A DNA stretch of 64,000 bases from contig NZ_LQNF01000017.1 of the NCBI RefSeq assembly GCF_001618145.1, forward strand, positions 19,835 to 83,834, written 5' to 3'. Each line of letters starts with the position of its first letter. Position 1 is the first letter of the stretch. Source of the stretch: Oceanobacillus damuensis (GTDB lineage Bacteria > Bacillota > Bacilli > Bacillales > Amphibacillaceae). Positions 56,224 to 64,000 of this stretch are shown one piece after another. The notes below the pieces were generated by a model. The model saw only the letters and a program-made list of their open reading frames with translations. It searched no databases and was not told the DNA's origin. The position numbers and the translations under genes were made by a program.

Positions 56224-57534
56224 ATGATTCTAGATAATCACCCTTTTGAGGTTAATACTAATGGCCATCTAGAAATAGGTGGAGTAGACACAGTAGAACT
56301 TGCCGAAAAATATGGAACACCATTATATGTCTATGACGTTGGCATGATCCGCAGAAATGCGAGAACGTTTGTAGACACTTTTAAAGAGATGAATGTCAAA
56401 GCGAAAGTGGCTTATGCAAGTAAAGCATTTTCTTCTATCGCCATGCTCCAAGTGGCGAAACAGGAAAACCTATGCCTCGATGTTATATCCGAAGGTGAGT
56501 TATATACAGCCTTGGAAGCAAAATTTCCGACAGAAAGAATACATATGCATGGAAATAATAAGAGCAGACAGGAAATAGCGATGGCAATTGAAAATGACAT
56601 TGGCTGTATTGTAATAGATAACCTTTATGATATTGAATTGATTGAAGAGGAACTGGCCAAGCAAAATAAGCGTATTGACGTCCTTTTGCGTGTAACCCCT
56701 GGTGTCGAATTGAAGACACACCAATATATAATCACAGGCAATGAAGATTCGAAATTTGGCTTCAATCTGCAGAATGGACAAGCTAAAGAAGCATTTGAAA
56801 AGCTTTATGAGCACGAATCCATTAACCTTATAGGCCTGCACTGTCACATCGGTTCACAAATATTTGAAACAGAAGGGTTCCGGGTAGCAGTGGACATTCT
56901 TTTCAATGAGCTGTCCAATTGGAAAGCGGAATTTGATTATATTCCGGAAGTACTTAATTTGGGTGGAGGATTCGGAATTCGCTATACAAAAGAAGACGAA
57001 CCATTACCATACAGTGACTATGTAAAGGCAACAGTAGACGCAGTACAGGAGCATTCAAAAACATTACAGATTCCAATGCCCGAAATTTGGATCGAGCCAG
57101 GGAGGTCAATTGTCGGCAATGCGGGAATCACGCTTTATACGATTGGCTCCATAAAGCAGATTCCAGGTGTACGGGATTATGTGTCTGTTGACGGTGGAAT
57201 GACCGATAATATCCGACCTGCACTTTACCAGGCAAAATATGAGGCTGTTATCGCAAATAACCCGCAAGCAAAAGTTGTCAAGAAGGTTTCGATTGCAGGG
57301 AAAGCCTGTGAATCAGGTGATATGCTCATATGGGATTTACCAGTTCCTGAAGTCACTCATGGCGACATACTAGCTGTTTTTTCAACTGGGGCTTACAACT
57401 ATTCCATGGCGAGCCATTATAACCGTTTGCCAAATGCTGCTGTTGTTTTTGCGGAAGACGGAAACGACAAGCTAGTAGTCAAAAGGGAAACATTCGAGGA
57501 AGTAGTGAAAAATGATTTGTCCTACGAATTGTAA
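56224..57534 (+). CDS. lysA: Diaminopimelate decarboxylase
   Basis: 436 residues. PLP-dependent last step of lysine synthesis. The PLP lysine is near residue 67 in VAYASKAFSS; HGNNKS, GLHCHIGSQIFE, NLGGGFGIRY, EPGRSIVGNAG and the active-site Cys in GKACESGDML follow. The start is ATG 56224, 10 bases after GTGGAGGA; the longer GTG reading starts in that site. Directly after the spoVA cluster, as in B. subtilis. Whether the lysine made is also the precursor supply for dipicolinate cannot be said from this. Confidence 0.95.
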   Translation: MILDNHPFEVNTNGHLEIGGVDTVELAEKYGTPLYVYDVGMIRRNARTFVDTFKEMNVKAKVAYASKAFSSIAMLQVAKQENLCLDVISEGELYTALEAKFPTERIHMHGNNKSRQEIAMAIENDIGCIVIDNLYDIELIEEELAKQNKRIDVLLRVTPGVELKTHQYIITGNEDSKFGFNLQNGQAKEAFEKLYEHESINLIGLHCHIGSQIFETEGFRVAVDILFNELSNWKAEFDYIPEVLNLGGGFGIRYTKEDEPLPYSDYVKATVDAVQEHSKTLQIPMPEIWIEPGRSIVGNAGITLYTIGSIKQIPGVRDYVSVDGGMTDNIRPALYQAKYEAVIANNPQAKVVKKVSIAGKACESGDMLIWDLPVPEVTHGDILAVFSTGAYNYSMASHYNRLPNAAVVFAEDGNDKLVVKRETFEEVVKNDLSYEL

Positions 57535-57608
57535 AAACGCATTTCTTTCAAATAAAGTCATTTAATGATAAAATAATTGTGCTTGAATAATTTAAAGGGG
57601 ATGTACAT

Positions 57609-58046
57609 ATGGCTAAAAAAGGATATTTTTTAATGGAAAATGGAAATAAAATTGAATTTGAACTATACCCGAATGAAGCACCAAATACAGTTGCCAATTT
57701 TGAAAAACTCGCAAATGAAAATTTCTATGACGGTTTGACATTTCACCGTGTAATTCCTGGATTTGTCAGCCAGGGAGGATGCCCTGTAGGTAATGGAACG
57801 GGTTCAGCAGGCTATACCATCAAATGTGAAACAGAAGGAAATCCCCATAAACATGTGGAAGGTTCACTGTCAATGGCACATGCCGGCAAAGACACTGGGA
57901 GCAGCCAATTCTTTATCGTGCACGAGCCACAGCCGCATTTAAATGGTGTTCATACAGTGTTCGGACAAGTCACTTCAGGAATAGAGCATGCCAAATCCAT
58001 GGACAATGGAGATGTTATGAAAGAAGTTAAGGTAGTTTCGGAATAA
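57609..58046 (+). CDS. ppiB: Peptidyl-prolyl cis-trans isomerase, cyclophilin type
   Basis: 145 residues, a single cyclophilin domain without signal peptide: [15 protein letters not shown] contains the catalytic Arg, and [35 protein letters not shown] is the family signature. It speeds proline isomerisation in the cytoplasm. AAAGGGG precedes ATG. Conserved position after lysA. Confidence 0.95.
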   Translation: MAKKGYFLMENGNKIEFELYPNEAPNTVANFEKLANENFYDGLTFHRVIPGFVSQGGCPVGNGTGSAGYTIKCETEGNPHKHVEGSLSMAHAGKDTGSSQFFIVHEPQPHLNGVHTVFGQVTSGIEHAKSMDNGDVMKEVKVVSE

Positions 58047-58081
58047 TCCAAATCATGATGGCTGAATCTAAGACAGCATAG

Positions 58082-58528
58082 ATGGATATGCATTCAGTTT
58101 TATACCTTATTTTTATCATTGCACCGCTGACTACCCTGATACATGAACTTGGACATGTATCAGGGTCATTAGCTGTAAATGCGGATTATATCCAATTGTC
58201 CATCGGCACCGGTAAAAGAAAAATGGTTCTAAAGAGAAAACGCGTAGAATTTAATATTTATCCCGCTTTCTTTATAGGTGGCATTACCAGGAGCGAAAGA
58301 GCAAAACCATATAATAAAACGGAATCTGTATGGATCACTATACTGGGGCCAACGTTTAATGCGATAACCGCGCTGATTAGTTACTTGTTATTTGAAGTTT
58401 TCCCCAGCGAATTCTTACAATTGCTGTTCTGGTTTAATATGTGGATGGCAATTGTAAACATTATCCCCTTTACAATCAATGGGAAACGAACAGATGGATT
58501 CACCATTCTCGAATTGATCAGAAAATAA
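58082..58528 (+). CDS. Small M50-type membrane metalloprotease
   Basis: 148 residues. HELGH at 21-25 lies in the first hydrophobic segment, and a later NIIPFTINGKRTDG gives the second M50 signature (N-P-DG), so both halves of a zinc site-2-protease centre are present in a minimal protein with three to four helices. The charged middle (IGTGKRKMVLKRKRVEFNIY) resembles the reentrant loop of M50 enzymes. Substrate unknown. The ribosome site before ATG 58082 is weak; ATG 58088 is an alternative. I know no B. subtilis counterpart at this place. Confidence 0.7.
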   Translation: MDMHSVLYLIFIIAPLTTLIHELGHVSGSLAVNADYIQLSIGTGKRKMVLKRKRVEFNIYPAFFIGGITRSERAKPYNKTESVWITILGPTFNAITALISYLLFEVFPSEFLQLLFWFNMWMAIVNIIPFTINGKRTDGFTILELIRK

Positions 58529-58723
58529 TCGGTATGACTCAGAAGTATGATTACTTCGAAAATTGTCAATGCTTATAAAACCACAAAAAATCATCATGTA
58601 TATTTGACAAAAAGCTGCAATAATGCAATAAATAGTTATATACTTAGTCGAGCAGGTAAATGGCAATTTTTTAGTTATACAGATTATTTAACCAATCAAA
58701 TGATTTATTAATGAGGGGTAACT

Positions 58724-59110
58724 ATGTTAATTCGATATAAGAAAAATTTGGAAAAAATTGCAATGGGATTATTGTCTTTTATGCCAGAAGAAAAAAAAGA
58801 CGTTAAAAAATTGCAGCAAACCATTAAAGAATATGAGACCAATGAAAACTGGCATCTGCATTTATGGAAAGAGGAAGATGTACTTGGTGCAATTGGTGTG
58901 CGTATAGAGGATGAATTTAATGCTGTTATCCAGCATATATCCGTAAACCCTTCCCATCGGAACACAGGGATAGGTAAAAAAATGGTTCAGGAAATCAAAC
59001 GACTTTATCAAAATAAGTATGCTGTTAGTACTACGGATGAAATTGAGGATTTTTATAATAAGTGCACAGATGTGGAAGAAGAACCACCCACACCTGCTGA
59101 TAACCAATAA
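58724..59110 (+). CDS. ribT: GNAT family acetyltransferase RibT
   Basis: 128 residues. GNAT fold: the acetyl-CoA loop is in HISVNPSHRNTGIGKKMVQEI (R-x-x-G-x-G). Similar in length and place to RibT, the last gene of the B. subtilis riboflavin operon next to scpA; its substrate is uncertain. The riboflavin genes ribD, ribE, ribAB and ribH and an FMN riboswitch are not upstream here, so ribT stands alone. TTGACA at 58604-58609 may be part of its own promoter. Confidence 0.8.
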   Translation: MLIRYKKNLEKIAMGLLSFMPEEKKDVKKLQQTIKEYETNENWHLHLWKEEDVLGAIGVRIEDEFNAVIQHISVNPSHRNTGIGKKMVQEIKRLYQNKYAVSTTDEIEDFYNKCTDVEEEPPTPADNQ

Positions 59111-59146
59111 AAAACCAGCCCTTATCCTGTAAGGGCTGGTTTTCCT
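59111..59146 (+). terminator. Terminator after ribT
   Basis: Perfect stem AAAACCAGCCCTTA / TAAGGGCTGGTTTT with a 5-base loop directly after the stop codon. Symmetric, so probably also usable from the minus-strand microprotein gene. Confidence 0.88.
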
Positions 59147-59213
59147 GTTAGTCGGCAAACCTGCTAAAGCGTTGGCGCACATGTTATACTATATAATTTT
59201 TCGATGTTTCACT

Positions 59214-59297
59214 CTAGTACCAAGCAGCACCAACGATGATTAAAAGAATAAACAAAACTACGATTAACGCAAAGCCTCCGCCATAACTATGACTCAT
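59214..59297 (-). CDS. YjcZ family sporulation microprotein
   Basis: 27 residues, with AAGGAGGAA 8 bases before ATG 59297 on the minus strand. The whole protein, a glycine-rich SHSYGGGF start and one helix ending GAAWY, fits the YjcZ/YrkD-like family of tiny spore membrane proteins (TIGR01732 type) known throughout Bacillaceae. Function unknown. It lies alone between ribT and scpA; the remaining 330-base gap holds only this gene, the ribT terminator and the scpA leader. Confidence 0.85.
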   Translation of the reverse strand: MSHSYGGGFALIVVLFILLIIVGAAWY

Positions 59298-59441
59298 TAT
59301 AAACTTCCTCCTTTTTCTTCATTACATAAATGTTTTGTGGTAACATTTATCTTACGTTATAGCTTATGTCAGAATGAAGAACCTTGTATGGGCACTTATG
59401 CTAATCTTTAATCACTTGCAACCAAGAAAGGAAGACCGTCT

Positions 59442-60182
59442 ATGAATCAAGCATACGAAGTGAAATTGGATGCATTCGAAGGACCGCTTGATTTATTGCT
59501 CCATTTGATCAATCAATATGAAATTGATATATATGATATACCAGTAGCCCAAATTACGAAGCAGTACTTGGAATACATACATACAATACAACGGCTGGAA
59601 TTGAATATTGCAAGTGAATACCTTGTTATGGCTTCCACACTTGTAGCTATCAAAAGTCAAATGCTGCTTCCTAAGCAGGAAATTGACATAGAGGATGCAG
59701 AGGAATATATGGAAGATCCGAGGGAAGAATTAATGCAGCGTCTGATCGAATACCGTAAATTCAAAGAAGCTGCAGAAAAACTTAAAGAGAAGGAAATGGA
59801 GGCAAATCAGCTATTCACAAGGGCACCAGTTTCCTTTGAAAAATTAACCCTTGATAAAGTACCGGTAGTCCAAGGAGATATTTCCATTTATGATATGCTC
59901 GGAGCGCTCGGGAAAATGTTTGAGCGAAAAAAATGGAATGAACCACATGATACGACCGTACAACGTATGGATATACCGATTGAAAAGAGAATGCAGGATA
60001 TCCTGCTGAAAGTAAAGGATTCAAAAGGCGGAATAGAATTTGACCAATTGTTCCCATATCCCTCGCGGACCCATGTTGTCGTGACGTTTATGGCGCTTTT
60101 AGAACTTATGAAAACTAAGGAAATATACTGTAAACAAACAAAGCATTTCGATACACTGTATTTATATTTTATGGAGGAATAG
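59442..60182 (+). CDS. scpA: Segregation and condensation protein A
   Basis: 246 residues, the kleisin of the SMC-ScpAB condensin. The N-terminus (VKLDAFEGPLDLLLHLINQYEIDIYDIPVAQITKQYLEYI) binds the SMC neck; the C-terminal winged helix (about 165-246, GIEFDQLFPYPSRTHVVVTFMALLELMKTKEI) binds the SMC head. AAAGGAAG precedes ATG. scpB starts three bases after its stop. Confidence 0.96.
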   Translation: MNQAYEVKLDAFEGPLDLLLHLINQYEIDIYDIPVAQITKQYLEYIHTIQRLELNIASEYLVMASTLVAIKSQMLLPKQEIDIEDAEEYMEDPREELMQRLIEYRKFKEAAEKLKEKEMEANQLFTRAPVSFEKLTLDKVPVVQGDISIYDMLGALGKMFERKKWNEPHDTTVQRMDIPIEKRMQDILLKVKDSKGGIEFDQLFPYPSRTHVVVTFMALLELMKTKEIYCKQTKHFDTLYLYFMEE

Positions 60183-60184
60183 AT

Positions 60185-60784
60185 GTGGAAATGGATGAAC
60201 TAAAAGCTATAGCCGAGGGGCTGCTTTTTGCCAGTGGGGATGAAGGAATAACAATCAAGCAAATTTGTAAAATACTGGACGTACCGGAGTCCGCCGCACA
60301 ACATATTATTGAAGAAATGAAATACGATTATGAACGGAGAGACCGTGGATTGATGATTATGCAGTCCCATGAAGTGCTTCATTTAACCACGAAACCAGAG
60401 CATAGCAGTTATTTCAAAAAATTGATCGAGCTACCGCAAGCCACCAGAATGTCACAGGCTGCACTGGAAACATTGGCAATTATCGCCTATCGGCAACCGA
60501 TTACTAGAACCGAAATAGAAGAGATTCGAGGAGTGAAAAGTGACCGACCAGTCCAGACACTTCTTTCCAGATCCCTAATCGAGGAAACAGGAAGAAAAGA
60601 TACCGTTGGAAGACCCGTTCTTTTTGGAACCAGTAAAGACTTCCTGACATATTTTGGTCTGACATCACTGGGAGAATTGCCGCCATTGCCTGAAGCCGCT
60701 GTTGTAGAGGAAGATACAAAAGAAGCAGACTTATTTTTCGAGAGATTCAGCAATGAAATGGATGACAATAGCCATGATGAGTAA
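60185..60784 (+). CDS. scpB: Segregation and condensation protein B
   Basis: 199 residues. Two winged-helix domains (about 5-80 and 90-165), including LSTKKDF-like HLTTKPEHSSYFKKLIELPQ and TLAIIAYRQPITRTEIEEIRGVKSD, then an acidic tail. It binds the middle of ScpA in the condensin ring. I choose GTG 60185, 7 bases after GGAGG at the end of scpA; ATG 60191 is possible. Confidence 0.95.
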   Translation: MEMDELKAIAEGLLFASGDEGITIKQICKILDVPESAAQHIIEEMKYDYERRDRGLMIMQSHEVLHLTTKPEHSSYFKKLIELPQATRMSQAALETLAIIAYRQPITRTEIEEIRGVKSDRPVQTLLSRSLIEETGRKDTVGRPVLFGTSKDFLTYFGLTSLGELPPLPEAAVVEEDTKEADLFFERFSNEMDDNSHDE

Positions 60785-60790
60785 TACCGC

Positions 60791-60819
60791 TCCTTACATT
60801 TTATATGTAAGGATTTTTT
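60791..60819 (+). terminator. Terminator after scpAB
   Basis: TCCTTACAT / ATGTAAGGA with a 5-base loop, followed by TTTTTT; 6 bases after the scpB stop. Confidence 0.85.
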
Positions 60820-61044
60820 AGAATTTATAAAGTACAAATTTTGACAGCAATTAATTCTTACACATAAACAGCCACCTCTGCTTTTGTTCTTTGCTTAACG
60901 TTCTCCTCAATAAACTAAGTTCGAACATTTAACTGGTTTAAACCTAAGAATGCCACCAATAATCACCTTGCTAACCTTGGTAGAAATAAAGCTGTTTTCT
61001 AAAACTCATTTTCTCAATGTTTGTTGCCTAAAAGCCTCCTTATT

Positions 61045-61434
61045 TTATGTAAAATGCGAAGTAACTGCTGGTTGATTTCCGCTGCGGACAGTTGCTTTCC
61101 GCGGGCACGGCCTCAGCCTCCTCGAGAAAACCACTCTGCGGGGTCTTCGGACACGTGCTGTTCCCGCAGGAGTCAACTGTCCTCCGCTCCAATCAACTGC
61201 CATAAAAGAGCGGATACATTATCTGGACAATATAACAGCTCGGGGAAATACACGGAGACTCCAACGGGAGGAAAGGCATAGGTGAGACACTGAAATGCGT
61301 AGCATGAAGGAGCTCACCAGCCGCCTTAGGATGCGCGCAGTGTATTTCCCCGAGCGGTCGCCGAAGTATCTCGCTTCCATTATACGTGCCAAAGTTCTAA
61401 CACAATTAGAAGTTACGTCACATTTTATATCAAA
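61045..61434. repeat. Composite inverted-module element, copy 4
   Basis: Left end 61045-61066 (TATGTAAAATGCGAAGTAAC) and right end 61408-61434 (AGAAGTTACGTCACATTTTA, then TATCAA) are inverted repeats. A type II module on the minus strand (61068-61199) is followed by a type I module on the plus strand (61236-61380; stem CTCGGGGAAATACAC / GTGTATTTCCCCGAG at 61239-61253 and 61340-61354). The order is that of copy 1 read in reverse. The spacer between modules is short, about 36 bases. The rest of the 967-base gap between scpB and dacB shows nothing recognisable apart from the terminator and a candidate dacB promoter. Confidence 0.83.
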
Positions 61435-61692
61435 TGCGATGAAGCAACAAAATGAACGAGTAGAGCCTTGGAATTTAAATGTAATCAGACAGCTTTGACC
61501 CAACAGATAATCCACTGACAACTTAAGCACCTTATTTCCACCCAACCCGATTAAACTAGGGCTAATCACCAATTTCACTCTGCTAACTTAAGTAAGCGGA
61601 AAAATGCTAATTTGCAAAGTGGAACGAATGCATTTTCTCCATGGATGATCAAATGCAAGGTTATCTGCTATCCACCATTCGTGAAATTGTAT

Positions 61693-61720
61693 TCATAACA
61701 GCACGTCCCGAACATAAGAT
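61693..61720 (+). promoter_or_regulatory. Candidate sigma-E promoter of dacB
   Basis: TCATAAC (61693-61699) and CATAAGAT (61713-61720) with a 13-base spacer resemble the sigma-E elements kmATAww / CATAcaaT. dacB belongs to the sigma-E regulon in B. subtilis. The match is moderate. Confidence 0.45.
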
Positions 61721-61751
61721 ATATAGACATCTTTTCCGGGAGGCTGCAGTT

Positions 61752-62852
61752 ATGCGATTTTTAGTTATATTAATGGTAATAATCTTATTAAATCTTGGTT
61801 TTCCTGCAATCGGACAAGCGGCTCCTGAAGTCTCTGCAAGCCACGCAATTCTAATCGAGCAATCTACAGGCAGAGTATTATTCGAAAAAAATGCACAGGA
61901 AAAAGCGAATATAGCTAGTATAACGAAAATCATGACGGCAATCATTGCGATTGAATCGGGAAAATTGGACGAGAAGGTAAGTGCCTCCAGAAAAGCGATT
62001 AATACGGAAGGATCGTCCATTTATCTGGAACAAGGCGAAAAAATATTATTGGAGGATTTAATCTATGGTCTTATGCTCAGATCAGGGAATGACGCAGCTG
62101 TTGCGATAGCTGAACATGTTGGGGGAAGTGAAGAAGGATTTGTCTTTTTAATGAATGAAAAAGCAAAGTGGCTTGGAATGACAAATTCACATTTTGATAA
62201 TCCCCACGGTCTTGACTCGGAAACCCACTATTCCAGTGCATATGACATGGCAATGCTTATGAGATATGCGATGGAAAATGAGCTTTTTAAGAAAATAAGC
62301 GGTACAGAAACCTATAAATCCGATAACAGATCCTACAGTTGGCAAAACAAAAATAAATTGCTCACCCAATTTTATGAGTACTGCACAGGAGGCAAAACCG
62401 GGTACACAAAACAAACAGGCAGAACCTTGGTTAGTACGGCGGAGAAGGATGGCATGGAACTGATTGCCGTCACATTGGACGCACCGGATGACTGGCGGGA
62501 CCATATCTCGATGTTTGAATGGGCATACGAAAATTACAAAATGGAGTCGATAACTGATGAAGGTCCTGTAAAATACAAGTTAAATGAAGATGATCGTACA
62601 GTGAACGGATACCTGAGGGAGGACCTATCGTTTCCCCTGTCTGACACAGAACGTGGCTTGGTAACATCTAAAAGCTTCGTATTGAACAAGCCAGATGCTG
62701 GTAAAGAACAAATTATCGGAAAAACCGTTTTCTATCTGGACAATAACCGGATCTTAGAGACTGCGATATACAGTAATGACCCGCCTATGACAGAGAATAC
62801 ATTTATACAACATATTAAATCTATTTTTTCTGAGACATTGGGATTGAGATAA
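61752..62852 (+). CDS. dacB: Spore cortex D-alanyl-D-alanine carboxypeptidase DacB
   Basis: About 366 residues. A signal peptide (MRFLVILMVIILLNLGFPAIGQA) precedes the S11 peptidase domain: SxxK in ASITKIM, SGND in RSGNDAAVA and KTGYT. It tunes cortex cross-linking in the mother cell. It is a second member of the same family as dacF in this window; its position before spmAB identifies it as DacB. The start is ATG 61752 with GGGAGG 8 bases before. The 37-residue longer reading from 61641 would run through the promoter. Confidence 0.94.
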   Translation: MRFLVILMVIILLNLGFPAIGQAAPEVSASHAILIEQSTGRVLFEKNAQEKANIASITKIMTAIIAIESGKLDEKVSASRKAINTEGSSIYLEQGEKILLEDLIYGLMLRSGNDAAVAIAEHVGGSEEGFVFLMNEKAKWLGMTNSHFDNPHGLDSETHYSSAYDMAMLMRYAMENELFKKISGTETYKSDNRSYSWQNKNKLLTQFYEYCTGGKTGYTKQTGRTLVSTAEKDGMELIAVTLDAPDDWRDHISMFEWAYENYKMESITDEGPVKYKLNEDDRTVNGYLREDLSFPLSDTERGLVTSKSFVLNKPDAGKEQIIGKTVFYLDNNRILETAIYSNDPPMTENTFIQHIKSIFSETLGLR

Positions 62853-62853
62853 T

Positions 62854-63438
62854 ATGATCAATATTATTTGGGCATGTATGGCTGTCATTGGTATTGTTTA
62901 CGCCATGTTCAATGGGAAGATGGAAGAGGTTAATCAGGCAATATTTGAGAGTGCAGGGGAAGCTGTTACGCTTTCCATCGGTTTAATCAGCATCTTGGTA
63001 TTCTGGCTTGGGATTATGAAGGTTGCTGAAGGTGCCGGAATTTTGAAGGTTGTTACAAAATTATTCAGACCTGTTATTTTGCGTCTGTTCCCTGATATAC
63101 CAAAAGATCATCCAGCGATTGGCTATATCCTTTCCAATATAACTGCAAATCTTTTCGGGTTAGGTAATGCTGCAACACCAATAGGCATTAAGGCAATGGA
63201 GCAAATGAAGCAATTAAGCGGAACGGACACTGCTTCCAGATCGATGATAACTTTTCTTGCTTTAAATACATCCGGTCTTACCTTGGTACCAACTACCGTG
63301 ATTGCTATTAGAATGCAATATAATTCTGTTTCACCGACAGAGATTGTAGGGACAACCATTATAACAACTTGCATCTCTACAGCGAGTGCTATTTTGATTG
63401 ATCGCTTTTACTATTATAAAAGTACTTGGAGGAAATAG
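62854..63438 (+). CDS. spmA: Spore maturation protein A
   Basis: 194 residues, a nucleoside-recognition/Gate domain membrane protein with about five helices. GLISILVFWLGIMKVAEGAGI and SNITANLFGLGNAATPIGIKAMEQMK are typical. Required with SpmB for full dehydration of the spore core. ATG lies one base after the dacB stop, the conserved dacB-spmA-spmB operon. Confidence 0.94.
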   Translation: MINIIWACMAVIGIVYAMFNGKMEEVNQAIFESAGEAVTLSIGLISILVFWLGIMKVAEGAGILKVVTKLFRPVILRLFPDIPKDHPAIGYILSNITANLFGLGNAATPIGIKAMEQMKQLSGTDTASRSMITFLALNTSGLTLVPTTVIAIRMQYNSVSPTEIVGTTIITTCISTASAILIDRFYYYKSTWRK

Positions 63439-63440
63439 TT

Positions 63441-63971
63441 ATGGGGATGATTACATCTTTAAGCACATGGATCATACCATGTTTTTTGTTAATCGTATTG
63501 ACTGCCGCTGTACTGAAAAGAGTTCCTGCATATGAATTATTTGTAGAGGGAGGAAAGGAAGGTGTCAAGATGGCATTTTCTTTGCTTCCTTTTTTAGTAG
63601 GAATGATTGTGGCCATTTCCATCCTGCGCAGTTCGGGAGCATTGGAAGCTTTCGTCAATTTAATATCTCCTGCCCTGCTTTTTATTGGCATCCCCCCAGA
63701 TATTATTCCATTAGCCTTAATACGCCCAATATCTGGTACAGCTGCACTTGGAATGACTACTGAAATAATTGCAACGAACGGACCAGATTCCTTTATTGGC
63801 AGGCTCGCATCAACCATGCAAGGGAGTACTGATACAACATTGTATGTTTTAACCGTTTATTTTGGTGCGGTAGGAATTAAGAAAATGAGATATGCGCTGA
63901 AAGTGGGACTGCTCGCAGACCTAATTGCTATACTTTCATCTGTCATTCTTGTTAAAATGGTGTTTGGATAA
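63441..63971 (+). CDS. spmB: Spore maturation protein B
   Basis: 176 residues, membrane protein of the same Gate family as SpmA: VPAYELFVEGGKEGVKMAFSLLPFLVGM and RPISGTAALGMTTEI. It works with SpmA in spore core dehydration. I choose ATG 63441 with TGGAGGA 8 bases upstream; TTG 63426 overlaps spmA and the ribosome site, ATG 63447 is a further option. The last 29 bases of the window after it are AT-rich and featureless. Confidence 0.93.
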   Translation: MGMITSLSTWIIPCFLLIVLTAAVLKRVPAYELFVEGGKEGVKMAFSLLPFLVGMIVAISILRSSGALEAFVNLISPALLFIGIPPDIIPLALIRPISGTAALGMTTEIIATNGPDSFIGRLASTMQGSTDTTLYVLTVYFGAVGIKKMRYALKVGLLADLIAILSSVILVKMVFG

Positions 63972-64000
63972 CGATTTATTGGCGTTAATGTAATGTTAAC

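Noticed and set aside
61021..61578. ORFs of 67-119 codons in element copy 4
   Set aside because: Same reason: repeat-derived, no start signals, not shared between copies in one frame.
1..64000. CRISPR arrays, tRNA or rRNA genes, prophage, intact transposases
   Set aside because: No regularly spaced repeats, no tRNA or rRNA sequence recognised by eye, and no transposase or phage reading frames.

Overview
This is an AT-rich chromosomal segment from an endospore-forming member of the Bacillaceae. The evidence is that nearly every gene is recognisable as the counterpart of the B. subtilis yqh-yqi-yqj-yqk-ypu region, in almost the same order: spoIIIA, acc, nusB-folD-xse-ispA, argR-recN, spoIVB-spo0A, the bkd operon, dinB-rnz, fur-xerD, deoB-pupG-pdp, dacF-spoIIA, spoVA, lysA-ppiB, scpAB, dacB-spmAB. 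Missing and extra genes, and GC-rich intergenic palindromes, suggest a halophilic or alkaliphilic relative (Virgibacillus/Oceanobacillus/Lentibacillus type) rather than Bacillus proper. That genus guess is inference.

Layout. 1-2403: end of the spoIIIA operon (feeding-tube channel of the engulfed forespore). 2590-8825: fatty-acid and biotin carboxylase genes, Asp23 protein, NusB, folate, exonuclease VII and polyprenyl synthesis; dxs is absent from its usual place. 8867-14433: tlyA-like, argR, recN, spoIVB, spo0A (with a clear sigma-H promoter and 0A box). 15176-16870 (minus strand): aspartokinase III and YqzF. 17023-26198: sigma-54-dependent branched-chain keto acid operon with its activator BkdR; ptb is missing and bcd carries an apparent frameshift. 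26320-33352: bacilliredoxin, aromatic exporter-like protein, Prli42-like microprotein, then a methylmalonyl-CoA mutase / B12-epimerase fusion / propionyl-CoA carboxylase set and a peptidase. 33443-44162: DNA repair (DinB, EndoQ-like), RNase Z, small-molecule enzymes. 44252-53116: spoIIM, fur, xerD, nucleoside salvage, dacF and the spoIIA operon. 53445-56132: spoVAA, spoVAB and spoVAF only; the core genes spoVAC-AD-AE are not between them, and a long hairpin sits in the gap. 56224-64000: lysA, ppiB, a small M50 protease, orphan ribT, a YjcZ-type microprotein, scpAB, dacB, spmAB.

How the genes fit together. The bkd operon turns valine/isoleucine/leucine keto acids into acyl-CoAs. The mutase-epimerase-carboxylase set downstream can carry propionyl-CoA from isoleucine, valine or odd-chain fatty acids to succinyl-CoA. 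About one third of the genes serve sporulation, acting in order from Spo0A through SigF, SpoIIM/SpoIIIA, SpoIVB, SpoVA and the cortex genes dacB/dacF/spmAB.

The least explained feature is a family of four intergenic composite elements (14526-15036, 34779-35308, 40375-40893, 61045-61434). Each has related terminal inverted repeats (TTGATATAAAATGCGAAGTAACT-like) around two GC-rich, strongly structured modules in opposite orientation. The outer stems of the modules change sequence between copies while staying self-complementary. I do not recognise a named family; they look like non-autonomous mobile elements that carry paired structured RNA/DNA modules. I see no CRISPR array, rRNA, tRNA, prophage or intact transposase.
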